Source: Mesorhizobium sp.
Lineage (GTDB): Bacteria; Pseudomonadota; Alphaproteobacteria; Rhizobiales; Rhizobiaceae
Length of the DNA: 64,000 bases
Assembly (NCBI GenBank): GCA_022833215.1
Contig: JAIPUZ010000126.1
Span: 57,041 to 121,040, forward strand
Reading direction: 5' to 3'
Position 1 is the first letter of the stretch. Every line of letters begins with the position of its first letter. The notes beneath the pieces are model-generated. The model made no database searches and was not told the DNA's origin. It saw only the letters and a list, made by a program, of their open reading frames with translations. Below, piece after piece: positions 18,358-25,208 of the stretch. Position numbers and translations under genes: made by a program.

Positions 18358-18477
18358 CGGATTTCGTGAGACTGGGCCCGAATCCGGCACGCTTCCCGGG
18401 CGGCGGTGGCGACGCCCGATGTCACGCAGTCTCACGATTTCCGATTCGGATGCAGGCAGTCTCATGAATTCCGCTTC
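18358..18477. repeat. Three copies of a 17-bp element upstream of the tyrosine recombinase
   Basis: The sequence CAGTCTCAYGAWWTCCG occurs inverted at 18358-18374 and directly at 18427-18443 and 18457-18473 (30 bp apart). All three lie within 120 bp in front of, or at the start of, the tyrosine recombinase gene. Copy differences are limited to three positions. This looks like a set of recombinase-binding or autoregulatory sites. The rest of the 18185-18357 gap shows no gene. Confidence 0.55.
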
Positions 18478-19534
18478 ACCGCCTGACGGCGCTTCGCCCG
18501 AAGATCTCCCAGACATCGTCGATCTCGTCCTGGAAATGGGGCGGCCGCCGGCGCATGTCGAGGCGCTGGTCGAGACCGCGAAGGACTATGCCCGGAACGC
18601 CAGCTCGGAAAACACCCGCTCCGCCTACGCCAAAGACTGGCGCCACTTCACCTCCTGGTGCCGGCGCAGCGGCTTTGAGCCCCTGCCTCCCGACCCCAAA
18701 ATCATCGGGCTTTACATCGGCGCCTGTGCGGCCGGCGGGGCGAAGCTCGGCGGCCCAGCGCTCACCGTCGCGACCATCGAGCGGCGGCTGTCGGGCCTCG
18801 CCTGGAATTTTACCCAGCGTGGCTTTTTTCTGGACCGCGCTGACCGCCATATCGCGACCGTGCTCGCCGGCGTCCGTAGAAAACACGCAAAACCGCCGCG
18901 CGTGAAGGAGGCCCTCCTCGGCGACGATCTTCTCGCCATGATCGCCACGCTCGGCCATGATCTGAGGGGCCTGCGCGACCGCGCCATCCTGCTCATCGGC
19001 TTCGCCGGCGGCCTGCGGCGCTCGGAAATCGTCGGGCTCGACGTCGAGCGCGAGGAAAAGAGCGATGGGGCCGGCTGGATCGAGATCTTTCCGGACAAAG
19101 GGGTGCTGGTCACGCTGCGCGGCAAGACCGGCTGGCGCGAGGTCGAGGTCGGCCGCGGCTCCAGCGACCACTCCTGCCCCGTGGTCGCGCTCGAGACCTG
19201 GATCAAATACGGCCGCATCGCTCGCGGGCCGCTGTTCCGTCGCATCTTCAAGGACAACAAGACCGTCGACGTCGAGCGGCTGTCCGACAAGCATGTTGCC
19301 CGCCTCGTCAAGCAGACGGCGCTCGCCGCCGGAGTCCGCGCCGATTTGCCTGAAGCGGAACGCAGCCTGCTGTTTGCCGGGCATTCGCTGCGCGCCGGCC
19401 TCGCCTCGTCGGCCGAGATCGAGGAGCGCTACGTGCAAAAGCAGCTCGGCCACGCCTCGGCGGAAATGACCCGCAAATATCAGCGCCGGCGCGATCGGTT
19501 CCGCACCAACCTCACCAAGGCGTCGGGGCTTTAA
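18464..19534 (+). CDS. Tyrosine-type site-specific recombinase/integrase
   Basis: 356-residue recombinase with a SAM-like N-terminal core-binding domain (ENTRSAYAKDWRHFTSWC) and a catalytic domain. Catalytic residues are Arg in GFAGGLRRSEIVGL, the HxxR box HSLRAGLASS (about 307), GHAS and the nucleophile Tyr339 in MTRKYQRR. The start could also be 18419; I prefer 18464 because the extra 15 residues are encoded by the repeated 17-bp elements. It is divergent from DUF1403-scpB. It most likely resolves plasmid multimers or mediates integration; which of these cannot be told from sequence. Confidence 0.9.
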   Translation: MNSASPPDGASPEDLPDIVDLVLEMGRPPAHVEALVETAKDYARNASSENTRSAYAKDWRHFTSWCRRSGFEPLPPDPKIIGLYIGACAAGGAKLGGPALTVATIERRLSGLAWNFTQRGFFLDRADRHIATVLAGVRRKHAKPPRVKEALLGDDLLAMIATLGHDLRGLRDRAILLIGFAGGLRRSEIVGLDVEREEKSDGAGWIEIFPDKGVLVTLRGKTGWREVEVGRGSSDHSCPVVALETWIKYGRIARGPLFRRIFKDNKTVDVERLSDKHVARLVKQTALAAGVRADLPEAERSLLFAGHSLRAGLASSAEIEERYVQKQLGHASAEMTRKYQRRRDRFRTNLTKASGL

Positions 19535-19561
19535 GAGTCCCCTCCCCTGCCCCGGATCGGA

Positions 19562-20131
19562 TCAAGATGTGCGCTCTCGTTGCCGTCTTTCCGAGTCTCT
19601 TCGCCTTCTCCAGCCGTCCCAGTCGACGGGTTCCGAGCTGACGACACTGAGATCCGTCGGCGTGAAACGTTCGGTAAAAAGAATGAGGTTCTGGCAGGGC
19701 CACCGCGCGCTCGGTGCCAGGATGCCGTCGAACCCGAGGAAGGCGGCCGCATCACCGATTTCCTGTGTGCGCTCGTAAGACAGCGATCCATAAGTCTCCG
19801 GCGTGACGCCAAGTGCCTTCAACTCCGTCAGGTTGGCTATCCGTAACGTCCTTTGAGTGCGAACCGAAATCCGATAAAGAACCGACCGGATTTTGGAGGG
19901 AAAAACAGGCTGGCGGCTCAAATGAAAGTGAATCTCTTCGAGCGAGCCTTCCCGCTCCAGCGAGGTGTAAAGCACGTCGAACGAGCCCGGATCCCAACGA
20001 GCTCCGGCCGGATAGCCGAGCAACGGCTCGCGTTCTTCGCGGACAATGCGCCAGACTTCTCCCTCGAATGACACGCCTTTGTGCGTGTCAAGCAAGTCAA
20101 GCAGTTCGAGGTCTCTTGCCCGCCGCTCCAC
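19562..20131 (-). CDS. RES-domain toxin (NAD+ phosphorylase type)
   Basis: 189-residue protein with the RES-domain pattern: GARWDPGSFDVLYTSLERE, EIHFHLSRQPVFPSK and a C-terminal region with a conserved Trp/Arg block. RES toxins degrade cellular NAD+ when freed from their Xre antitoxin. It starts with GTG at 20131, nine bases after the stop of the Xre antitoxin gene, so the pair is co-translated. It probably works as a plasmid stabilisation system. It is convergent with the tyrosine recombinase. Confidence 0.85.
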   Translation of the reverse strand: MERRARDLELLDLLDTHKGVSFEGEVWRIVREEREPLLGYPAGARWDPGSFDVLYTSLEREGSLEEIHFHLSRQPVFPSKIRSVLYRISVRTQRTLRIANLTELKALGVTPETYGSLSYERTQEIGDAAAFLGFDGILAPSARWPCQNLILFTERFTPTDLSVVSSEPVDWDGWRRRRDSERRQRERTS

Positions 20132-20140
20132 CCCGTCGCC

Positions 20141-20479
20141 TCAGATGTAGGCGCCAGCATCGAGGCGTTCGATCACCGCCAGGACTTCCTGCGTCCGGTC
20201 CGCATTGATGAGATCGATCGCCCGCTCGTTGTTGAGAAGCGGATGGCGTGAATGCAGCCACAGCCGCGTTTCATCGGCAGTGTAAAAGTCGGACAGGCGG
20301 TCAACAACATACCGCAGATCGGCAATGACCGTCTGGGTTCGAAGATTTGGAGAGCCGTTGCCATGCGACCACCGCGATACGGTAGCGGTCGATACATCGA
20401 CAATGTTGGCGATGTCCTTGCCTTGCAGGCCTCCCCGAGACCGAAGATCGTCCAGAATTCGTGCTACAGCTGTGCTCAT
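20141..20479 (-). CDS. Xre/MbcA/ParS-type antitoxin
   Basis: 112-residue antitoxin with an N-terminal helix-turn-helix (GKDIANIVDVSTATVSRWSHG) and a C-terminal toxin-binding region (LWLHSRHPLLNNERAIDLI) typical of antitoxins paired with RES toxins. It is expected to neutralise the downstream RES toxin and repress the operon. Its ATG follows the stop of the upstream 430-residue gene by 5 bp, so all three genes form one unit. Confidence 0.88.
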   Translation of the reverse strand: MSTAVARILDDLRSRGGLQGKDIANIVDVSTATVSRWSHGNGSPNLRTQTVIADLRYVVDRLSDFYTADETRLWLHSRHPLLNNERAIDLINADRTQEVLAVIERLDAGAYI

Positions 20480-20484
20480 GTCAT

Positions 20485-21777
20485 TTACCTGCGGTGCGAA
20501 GCTACGCTCGCACCCCTCCCCTGTCGCCGCGGTGGAACGGGTGCCCTTGGCTGGCCGGCAATCGTGCCGTTCAAGGACTCCAGCACCGCATGCATCTTTT
20601 CCAGCCGGTCGCTACTGCGTTGCAGAAGCTTAGACAAGCCTTCATCCGATAACTTGAGCTTGGCAGCCGACCGCGCGACCCGCCCTGCGGCCGCCAGCTC
20701 TTTTTCAAGGAAGTGTTGCGGACGCCGTGTCTCTGGAACCGATGATAATTCTCCGATCTGGCGCGCGCGCTGGCGCAGATAGTGCGCCTTAGGATCCTTC
20801 AATGTGTCGCTCAGACCATTCGGACAGCAAGACCGATCGTGGCAGCTCAGCAAGGACCTGGCCCCCTGTGCCGCCATCAAGGCGTCGACCTGTTTTACGC
20901 TGAGCAGGCGATCCAACCCGCCGATCAGCACCCGCTTCTCACGCCCCCCGCCGCCAGTTTGAGGCGGTTTCGCCCAATCGCTGGCATCGAAGCGTTCCTT
21001 CTCCGCAACCCCATGGCAAATCCCGCCGGCAGCGCCGAAAGCTGCAATGGCGACGCCCACAAGGCCTCCGACACCATCAGCGACGATAGGAACTTCCAGC
21101 CTATGAAAATCCATCATCGCAGCAATGTACCGCCGCAATCCCATCGGGGTAGCATCGGAGCCAAAGCCGGATATGCGGAACCACAAATTGTCGAACGGCA
21201 CATTCTTCAGTGCCGCTATGAACGCTCGGCGCTGAGCAGGATCACGAAGGGACGCATTCTTGATCATCAACGGGTAGTCGATGCCGATGTGCTTGCCCCC
21301 TTCGGCGTCGAGCGCGCGGCGCAGCGCGGCGGTCGCCTCACAGTCTAGTGCAAAGAGCTGGTCCGTCGAGCCGTCAAGGACATGCGAGGGTGCCTGCACG
21401 GCATGAAAGCCGTACTTCACCGCAAAGCGGGCTATTTGTCCGATGACGTCCCGGTTCGCGTTCGGTCGCAGATCATCCGGCGTCAACACACTCTCAGGAT
21501 TTGCCCAGGGCGCCGCCCTCGCCGCGCCTCCAAATCGGCCGATCGACGAGAGTTCGGCGACATTGGTATCCAGGATCAGTTCGCCGCCGGCATCCGAAAG
21601 GGCGGTGAGAAGGTCGTGCTGCCTGAGCGCTGCTGATGCTTCCACGACAACACGGTGAACCATCATCTTCCCCGAGCCCAACAGGGTCTCGAGCTGCCGG
21701 TGACCGCTTGTTCCCAGGCGCAAAAAGTGACCCACCGGTTTCGGCTGGCCATGCAGATAGACGACGTTCTCGTTCAT
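20485..21777 (-). CDS. Hypothetical protein, first gene of the Xre/RES operon
   Basis: 430-residue protein I do not recognise. Its middle shows alternating strand/helix blocks suggestive of a TIM barrel: GELILDTNVAELSSIGR, HAVQAPSHVL, HIGIDYPLMIKN, LWFRISGFGSDATPMGL and VPIVADGVGGLVGVAIAAFG. It then has a Cys/His cluster SCHDRSCCPNG followed about 12 residues later by KAHYLRQRAR, which could bind a metal. The last 80 residues are basic and helical. It has a strong ribosome-binding site (CAGGAGC) and its own promoter (21794-21829). It is 5 bp upstream of the antitoxin gene, so it is probably functionally linked to the toxin-antitoxin pair. Confidence 0.7.
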   Translation of the reverse strand: MNENVVYLHGQPKPVGHFLRLGTSGHRQLETLLGSGKMMVHRVVVEASAALRQHDLLTALSDAGGELILDTNVAELSSIGRFGGAARAAPWANPESVLTPDDLRPNANRDVIGQIARFAVKYGFHAVQAPSHVLDGSTDQLFALDCEATAALRRALDAEGGKHIGIDYPLMIKNASLRDPAQRRAFIAALKNVPFDNLWFRISGFGSDATPMGLRRYIAAMMDFHRLEVPIVADGVGGLVGVAIAAFGAAGGICHGVAEKERFDASDWAKPPQTGGGGREKRVLIGGLDRLLSVKQVDALMAAQGARSLLSCHDRSCCPNGLSDTLKDPKAHYLRQRARQIGELSSVPETRRPQHFLEKELAAAGRVARSAAKLKLSDEGLSKLLQRSSDRLEKMHAVLESLNGTIAGQPRAPVPPRRQGRGASVASHRR

Positions 21778-21793
21778 CTTGTGCTCCTGCCGT

Positions 21794-21829
21794 TATTTAC
21801 GTTCTGATTTCACCTTTGTCAACATATGT
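21794..21829 (-). promoter_or_regulatory. Promoter and operator-like palindrome of the three-gene Xre/RES operon
   Basis: On the minus strand a perfect -35 TTGACA (21822-21817) is followed after 17 bp by TAAATA (21799-21794), about 17 bp before the start codon of the 430-residue gene. The palindrome ACATATGT (21822-21829) overlaps the -35 box and is a good candidate for antitoxin autorepression. Confidence 0.5.
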
Positions 21830-22019
21830 AATCAATCTGCAACTCGGCGCGGATGTTCGATCCTGCGTCCTTATCCTCTGGATTTGGAAATCGGCCCCGC
21901 AACGAGCTCTCAGGCGCTGCAAATGGCCGCTGAGCAACGTGGGCTCGACTGGTCACCGGAGCGATTGCGCCGGCCGTCAAATGGATGGGAGGAAATCCCC
22001 GCCTCGCCTGCCCGAGGAT

Positions 22020-22202
22020 CGTCTGATGACGCTGGTTGCCGGGATTCAATCGTCCAATCCGCAGCTTACGCTGCGCGAAATCGCCAGCCAGCTGGAAAGG
22101 CTGCACGAGCGCACGCCGCGCGGCGGGACGAAATGGGCGCCCTCATCGGTCAAGAACCTTCTCGACCGTGCGAAACGGAACGGCTTGCTCAGCAAGGCCT
22201 GA
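22020..22202 (+). pseudogene. C-terminal remnant of a serine recombinase/resolvase
   Basis: The plus strand reads RLPEDRLMTLVAGIQSSNPQ, then LTLREIASQLERL, then RTPRGGTKWAPSSVKNLLDR. This is the C-terminal HTH end typical of large serine recombinases and invertases (LREIAxxLxxxGxxTPRGxxWxxxxVxxxL). No catalytic N-terminal domain precedes it. The bases 21830-22019 upstream hold no recognisable gene. Confidence 0.45.
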
Positions 22203-22302
22203 GACGCAAGGATTGAGTTGGCGCGAACGCAATACCCATCGCGTGCCCTGATCGTAGCCGGAATTGGCCAAAGAATCGTAAACGCCGGAGCGCCCTTCCA
22301 CG

Positions 22303-22512
22303 ATGGACACCAGGATCATCGACAGCCGAGACGATTTTGCGCGATGGGCGATCGACCGCGCCAATGCGATCCTGACCGATCAGGGTTCGGACCTCGCCAC
22401 CGCCGCCCGCAACGGGAACGAAGCGCAAATCGGCGAGACCGCTCAGGCTTTGGGTCAGGCGATCGTTGATGCCTTGCTCGAGGCGTTTGACGGTCTTATG
22501 GGCGGCGACTGA
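22303..22512 (+). CDS. Small hypothetical protein
   Basis: 69-residue acidic, Ala-rich, predicted all-helical protein (start MDTRIIDSRDDFARWAID; end ALLEAFDGLMGGD). I do not recognise it. It begins with ATG at 22303, sits alone between the recombinase remnant and repC, and is convergent with repC. Coding status rests on the clean reading frame and amino-acid composition only. Confidence 0.45.
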   Translation: MDTRIIDSRDDFARWAIDRANAILTDQGSDLATAARNGNEAQIGETAQALGQAIVDALLEAFDGLMGGD

Positions 22513-22589
22513 GACATCGGCTCGGACCGCGGGAATGGCTGCTCCACCAAAAGCGGGACCGAAATTCGAGTGCACAGATCCGTCCGGCA

Positions 22590-23906
22590 TCACGATTTTG
22601 GCCGACGCAAGCTTCTCAGAAGCGCTTCGGAGACCTCGAGCCGCCCTTCCCGCTTGTCGGCATCGTCCGGCGGGCCGCCACGGGTCTGCGCGGCCGCCTT
22701 TTCGGCGTCCAGCTTGGCGCGCAACAGTGCCATGACCATCGGCCAGGCCGAGAATTTCCCGTCGCGGGCCCGATCTGTCAGGCTGCGCAAATAACCGCCG
22801 GCGTTGTTGATCTGGTCGGCGCGCTGGTAGATCGCCGCCAGGGTGATCGCCGCCTGCCGTTCACCCATAACCTCGCAGGCCTCCCGCCAGGCGCTCGGGC
22901 TGACCCCCAGCATCGGCCGGGCGACCTCCGCCGCCGCCAGAAAGTCGCGCCAGTTGCGGATTTCGGCGTCCTTCGCCAGCTCACGCCAGTTTGCGCAGGC
23001 GTCCAGCACGATCCCAAGGGGCAACTCACGTTTCGGCAAGCTGTGCAGGTTGTGGTTTTCCGCGGCACTGCCACCCGCTTCTTCCTTATTTCCTAAGCCG
23101 TTTTCAGATTCAGATAGAGAGTCTGGGTTTGAATTCTGTATGTGGCGACCAGAACGGGACTCATTGGCGTCCGGATTCATTGTTTTCGTGAAGGATTCCA
23201 ATGCCTCACGGATTTCGATCCAGAGCAGATCGAGATCCTCGCAGATGTCCTCGATGAGCTGCCGTGGCGCTGTCCTGGGGAGACGGCCGATGATGTCCTG
23301 ATAGACCCGGGTCATCTTGCCCCAATTGCCCGGCACGCCCTCCTCGATGCCGGCGTCGATCATCTTCACGATATCCCGACGCAGAAGCGTCAGGCGCTCC
23401 CTGACGGCCTTGTAGGCGCGTTTCTCGGCCTGAACCGTCTCGGCTAGTTCGGCGAACTCCTCGGCGCGCGCGACGATCGGCGACAGGTCGAAGCCGTAGG
23501 CCTGCTCGATCTGCCCGCTCCTGCCCTTGCGCGCGAAGCGCTTGCCGTTCGGGCTGTCGCGGCGGACGATGAGACCGCAATCGACCAGGACCGCCAGGTG
23601 ACGCCGCAGCGTCGTCGGCGGCATGCCGTTCGCCCGGGCCATGAGCTGCTCGTTCGACGGCCATACGATCAATTCGCCGTCGGCCGAGAGCTCCGTGTCC
23701 GGATGGAAGGACAAAAACGCGTTGAGGATCGCCAGCGCGCGATCGGTGGCGCCGATCAGATCCTTGGCCTCACGAATGGATTTGAAGACATGCCATTTCT
23801 GAACGCGCGCGCCTTCCGGCATGGCGTTCGCCACGGCCTGGCTCGCCATCATGGCAAGCGTCATCGGCCGCCGCCCAAAGGGCGTCGTTGCTATGTGTCC
23901 CGTCAT
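22590..23906 (-). CDS. repC: Replication initiator RepC
   Basis: 438-residue replication initiator of the repABC family. Its N-terminal DNA-binding winged-helix region is seen as LSFHPDTELSADGELIVWPS, NGMPPTTLRRHLAVLVDCGL and RRDSPNGKRFARKG. The C-terminal domain includes CANWRELAKDAEIRNWRDFL and SPSAWREACEVMGERQAAI. It is third in repABC, separated from repB by about 280 bp that carry a predicted antisense RNA. RepC binds the origin that lies within its own gene. The sequence is intact. Confidence 0.96.
   Translation of the reverse strand: MTGHIATTPFGRRPMTLAMMASQAVANAMPEGARVQKWHVFKSIREAKDLIGATDRALAILNAFLSFHPDTELSADGELIVWPSNEQLMARANGMPPTTLRRHLAVLVDCGLIVRRDSPNGKRFARKGRSGQIEQAYGFDLSPIVARAEEFAELAETVQAEKRAYKAVRERLTLLRRDIVKMIDAGIEEGVPGNWGKMTRVYQDIIGRLPRTAPRQLIEDICEDLDLLWIEIREALESFTKTMNPDANESRSGRHIQNSNPDSLSESENGLGNKEEAGGSAAENHNLHSLPKRELPLGIVLDACANWRELAKDAEIRNWRDFLAAAEVARPMLGVSPSAWREACEVMGERQAAITLAAIYQRADQINNAGGYLRSLTDRARDGKFSAWPMVMALLRAKLDAEKAAAQTRGGPPDDADKREGRLEVSEALLRSLRRPKS
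23080..23185. other. Putative replication origin inside repC
   Basis: A clearly AT-richer stretch inside the otherwise GC-rich repC coding sequence (for example GAATTCTGTATG near 23130). In repABC replicons oriV has been mapped to an AT-rich segment in the middle of repC. The location here fits that rule; exact boundaries are a guess. Confidence 0.5.
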
Positions 23907-24015
23907 GGTTCTGCCCTCTAGCTCTTAGGCAAAGCAAAGGCGCTCACCAAAACGGCGTCCAAATCTCCTCACGGAGACTCTTGACTGTGATTCGCGGAAG
24001 TGAGATTCTCGTTGT

Positions 24016-24069
24016 CGCCAAACGAACGAGAGAGGCTTCCGAGACGCTGTTTCGGGGGCCTTTCTTTTT
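24016..24069 (+). ncRNA. Predicted counter-transcribed (antisense) RNA controlling repC
   Basis: In the repB-repC gap, on the strand opposite repABC, a -35 TTGACT (23981-23986) and a weak -10 GATTCT (24004-24009) with 17-bp spacing are followed by an intrinsic terminator ending at 24069. The predicted transcript is about 54 nt. This matches the position, orientation and size of the ctRNA (incA/RepE) of repABC plasmids, which limits RepC synthesis and sets incompatibility. The 5' end is estimated from the promoter. Confidence 0.7.
24034..24069 (+). terminator. Intrinsic terminator of the antisense RNA
   Basis: GGCTTCCGA pairs over 9 bp (two G-T pairs) with TCGGGGGCC around a 9-nt loop, followed by TTTCTTTTT. 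It is oriented for plus-strand transcription, opposite to repB and repC. Confidence 0.75.
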
Positions 24070-24147
24070 ACCGCATGCTACCTCTATGTTTGTTGCGCCA
24101 TGCTTTGGCTTCGGCCGAGACCGTCACCCTTCCAGTGCCTCGCCCAT

Positions 24148-24165
24148 CCTTGTCAGCTGACAAGG
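24148..24165. other. parS-like palindrome between repB and repC
   Basis: Perfect 18-bp palindrome CCTTGTCAGCTGACAAGG just downstream of the repB stop. A near-identical copy lies inside repB at 24430-24455. Location and palindromy fit a RepB-binding centromere (parS) site. Assignment is by inference, since parS sequences differ between repABC plasmids. Confidence 0.6.
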
Positions 24166-24185
24166 TTTTGCGCTCCGCACCGAAA

Positions 24186-25208
24186 TCACACCTCGCCCTC
24201 CCGGGCAAAAAACCTCTCCATCAACACCGGCAGTTCCTCCTCGAGGAAACCGCCAAACGCCGCCGCGTATTCGGCTGCTATCGATAGCTTGATATCACCA
24301 CCGGAGAATGTCGCCTTTCCGACTACCTTTCCGGCTGGCCCCTTAATATCCTTCTCGCTGCGGGACCGTGGCGGGTCCTTCCTCACCGCAGCTAGAGCGT
24401 GCTTGAACCGTTCATCTGATGGCAGGGATAAAACCTTGTCATCTGACAAGGTTTTCTGCACTCGTGTCAGAGCTGACTGGTCCTCGCTCACAGCAGTAGC
24501 CAATGCAATCCATCGCGGACGGCCGACCTTAGGCGCACGGCCAATTTTCTCTATCACGCCCACCGGAAGCGCCCGGCAAACCGACCTGAGACGCGCCAAT
24601 TCCGGATCATCAATTGACAAGGCGGCGCGAATATCTCGTGCTTTGATGCCCGCCGCGTCCATTCGCCAAGCGAACAGCGCGCGTTCAATCCAACTGAGGT
24701 CTTGTCTCGCGGCGTTCTCAATGCCCTGCGCCACGACAAGCTCGCTGTCTGACAATGACAGGATCGTGGCTTTCACCTTGATGCCGAGTTCCGCTGCCGC
24801 TCGCCAGCGGCGATGCCCGTAGACGACCTGATAGCGGCCCTCCGAGTCAGGATGCCGCCGAACCTGGATCGGAACCTTCTGGCCCTCCTCCAGGATTAGC
24901 TTCTTGAGTGCTTCGAGGTCGGCATCACTGTCGTCAGGAAGCCTATCCGGAAACGGCGATGGATCTATCAGCTTTGGGTCGAGTTCAGTACCACCACCAG
25001 CGTCGACAAGTGCCCGCAGGTTATCTCGCTCCTCCCGCAACTCTGCTAGCGACCGTTGGGTCGCACCGATTACGCCCGCCCCAACCCGGGCTAGCGGTTG
25101 CGCAGAGGGAGGCGAATGGTTCTTAGACTCCGAAGCTCCCGCTTCCGACTGCGAGAACGCTCCAAAGTTCGCGAGAATTGACTTTCCGCCAGGACGCTTC
25201 GCCATCAT
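24186..25208 (-). CDS. repB: Plasmid partition protein RepB (ParB family)
   Basis: 340-residue centromere-binding protein. The ParB/Srx box is seen as KVPIQVRRHPDSEGRYQVVYGHRRWRA-type sequence (VVYGHRRWRAAAELGIKVKA), followed by the HTH region (ENAARQDLSWIERALFAWRM, IKARDIRAAL). It overlaps repA by 4 bp (ATGA at 25208), which decides the start; another ATG at 25220 is in frame. It works with RepA in segregation and copy control. Confidence 0.95.
   Translation of the reverse strand: MMAKRPGGKSILANFGAFSQSEAGASESKNHSPPSAQPLARVGAGVIGATQRSLAELREERDNLRALVDAGGGTELDPKLIDPSPFPDRLPDDSDADLEALKKLILEEGQKVPIQVRRHPDSEGRYQVVYGHRRWRAAAELGIKVKATILSLSDSELVVAQGIENAARQDLSWIERALFAWRMDAAGIKARDIRAALSIDDPELARLRSVCRALPVGVIEKIGRAPKVGRPRWIALATAVSEDQSALTRVQKTLSDDKVLSLPSDERFKHALAAVRKDPPRSRSEKDIKGPAGKVVGKATFSGGDIKLSIAAEYAAAFGGFLEEELPVLMERFFAREGEV
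24430..24455. other. Second parS-like palindrome, inside repB
   Basis: A 26-bp near-perfect palindrome with arms AAAACCTTGTCA and TGACAAGGTTTT around a TC centre, within the repB coding sequence. It shares CCTTGTCA-N2-TGACAAGG with the intergenic copy at 24148. Confidence 0.55.
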
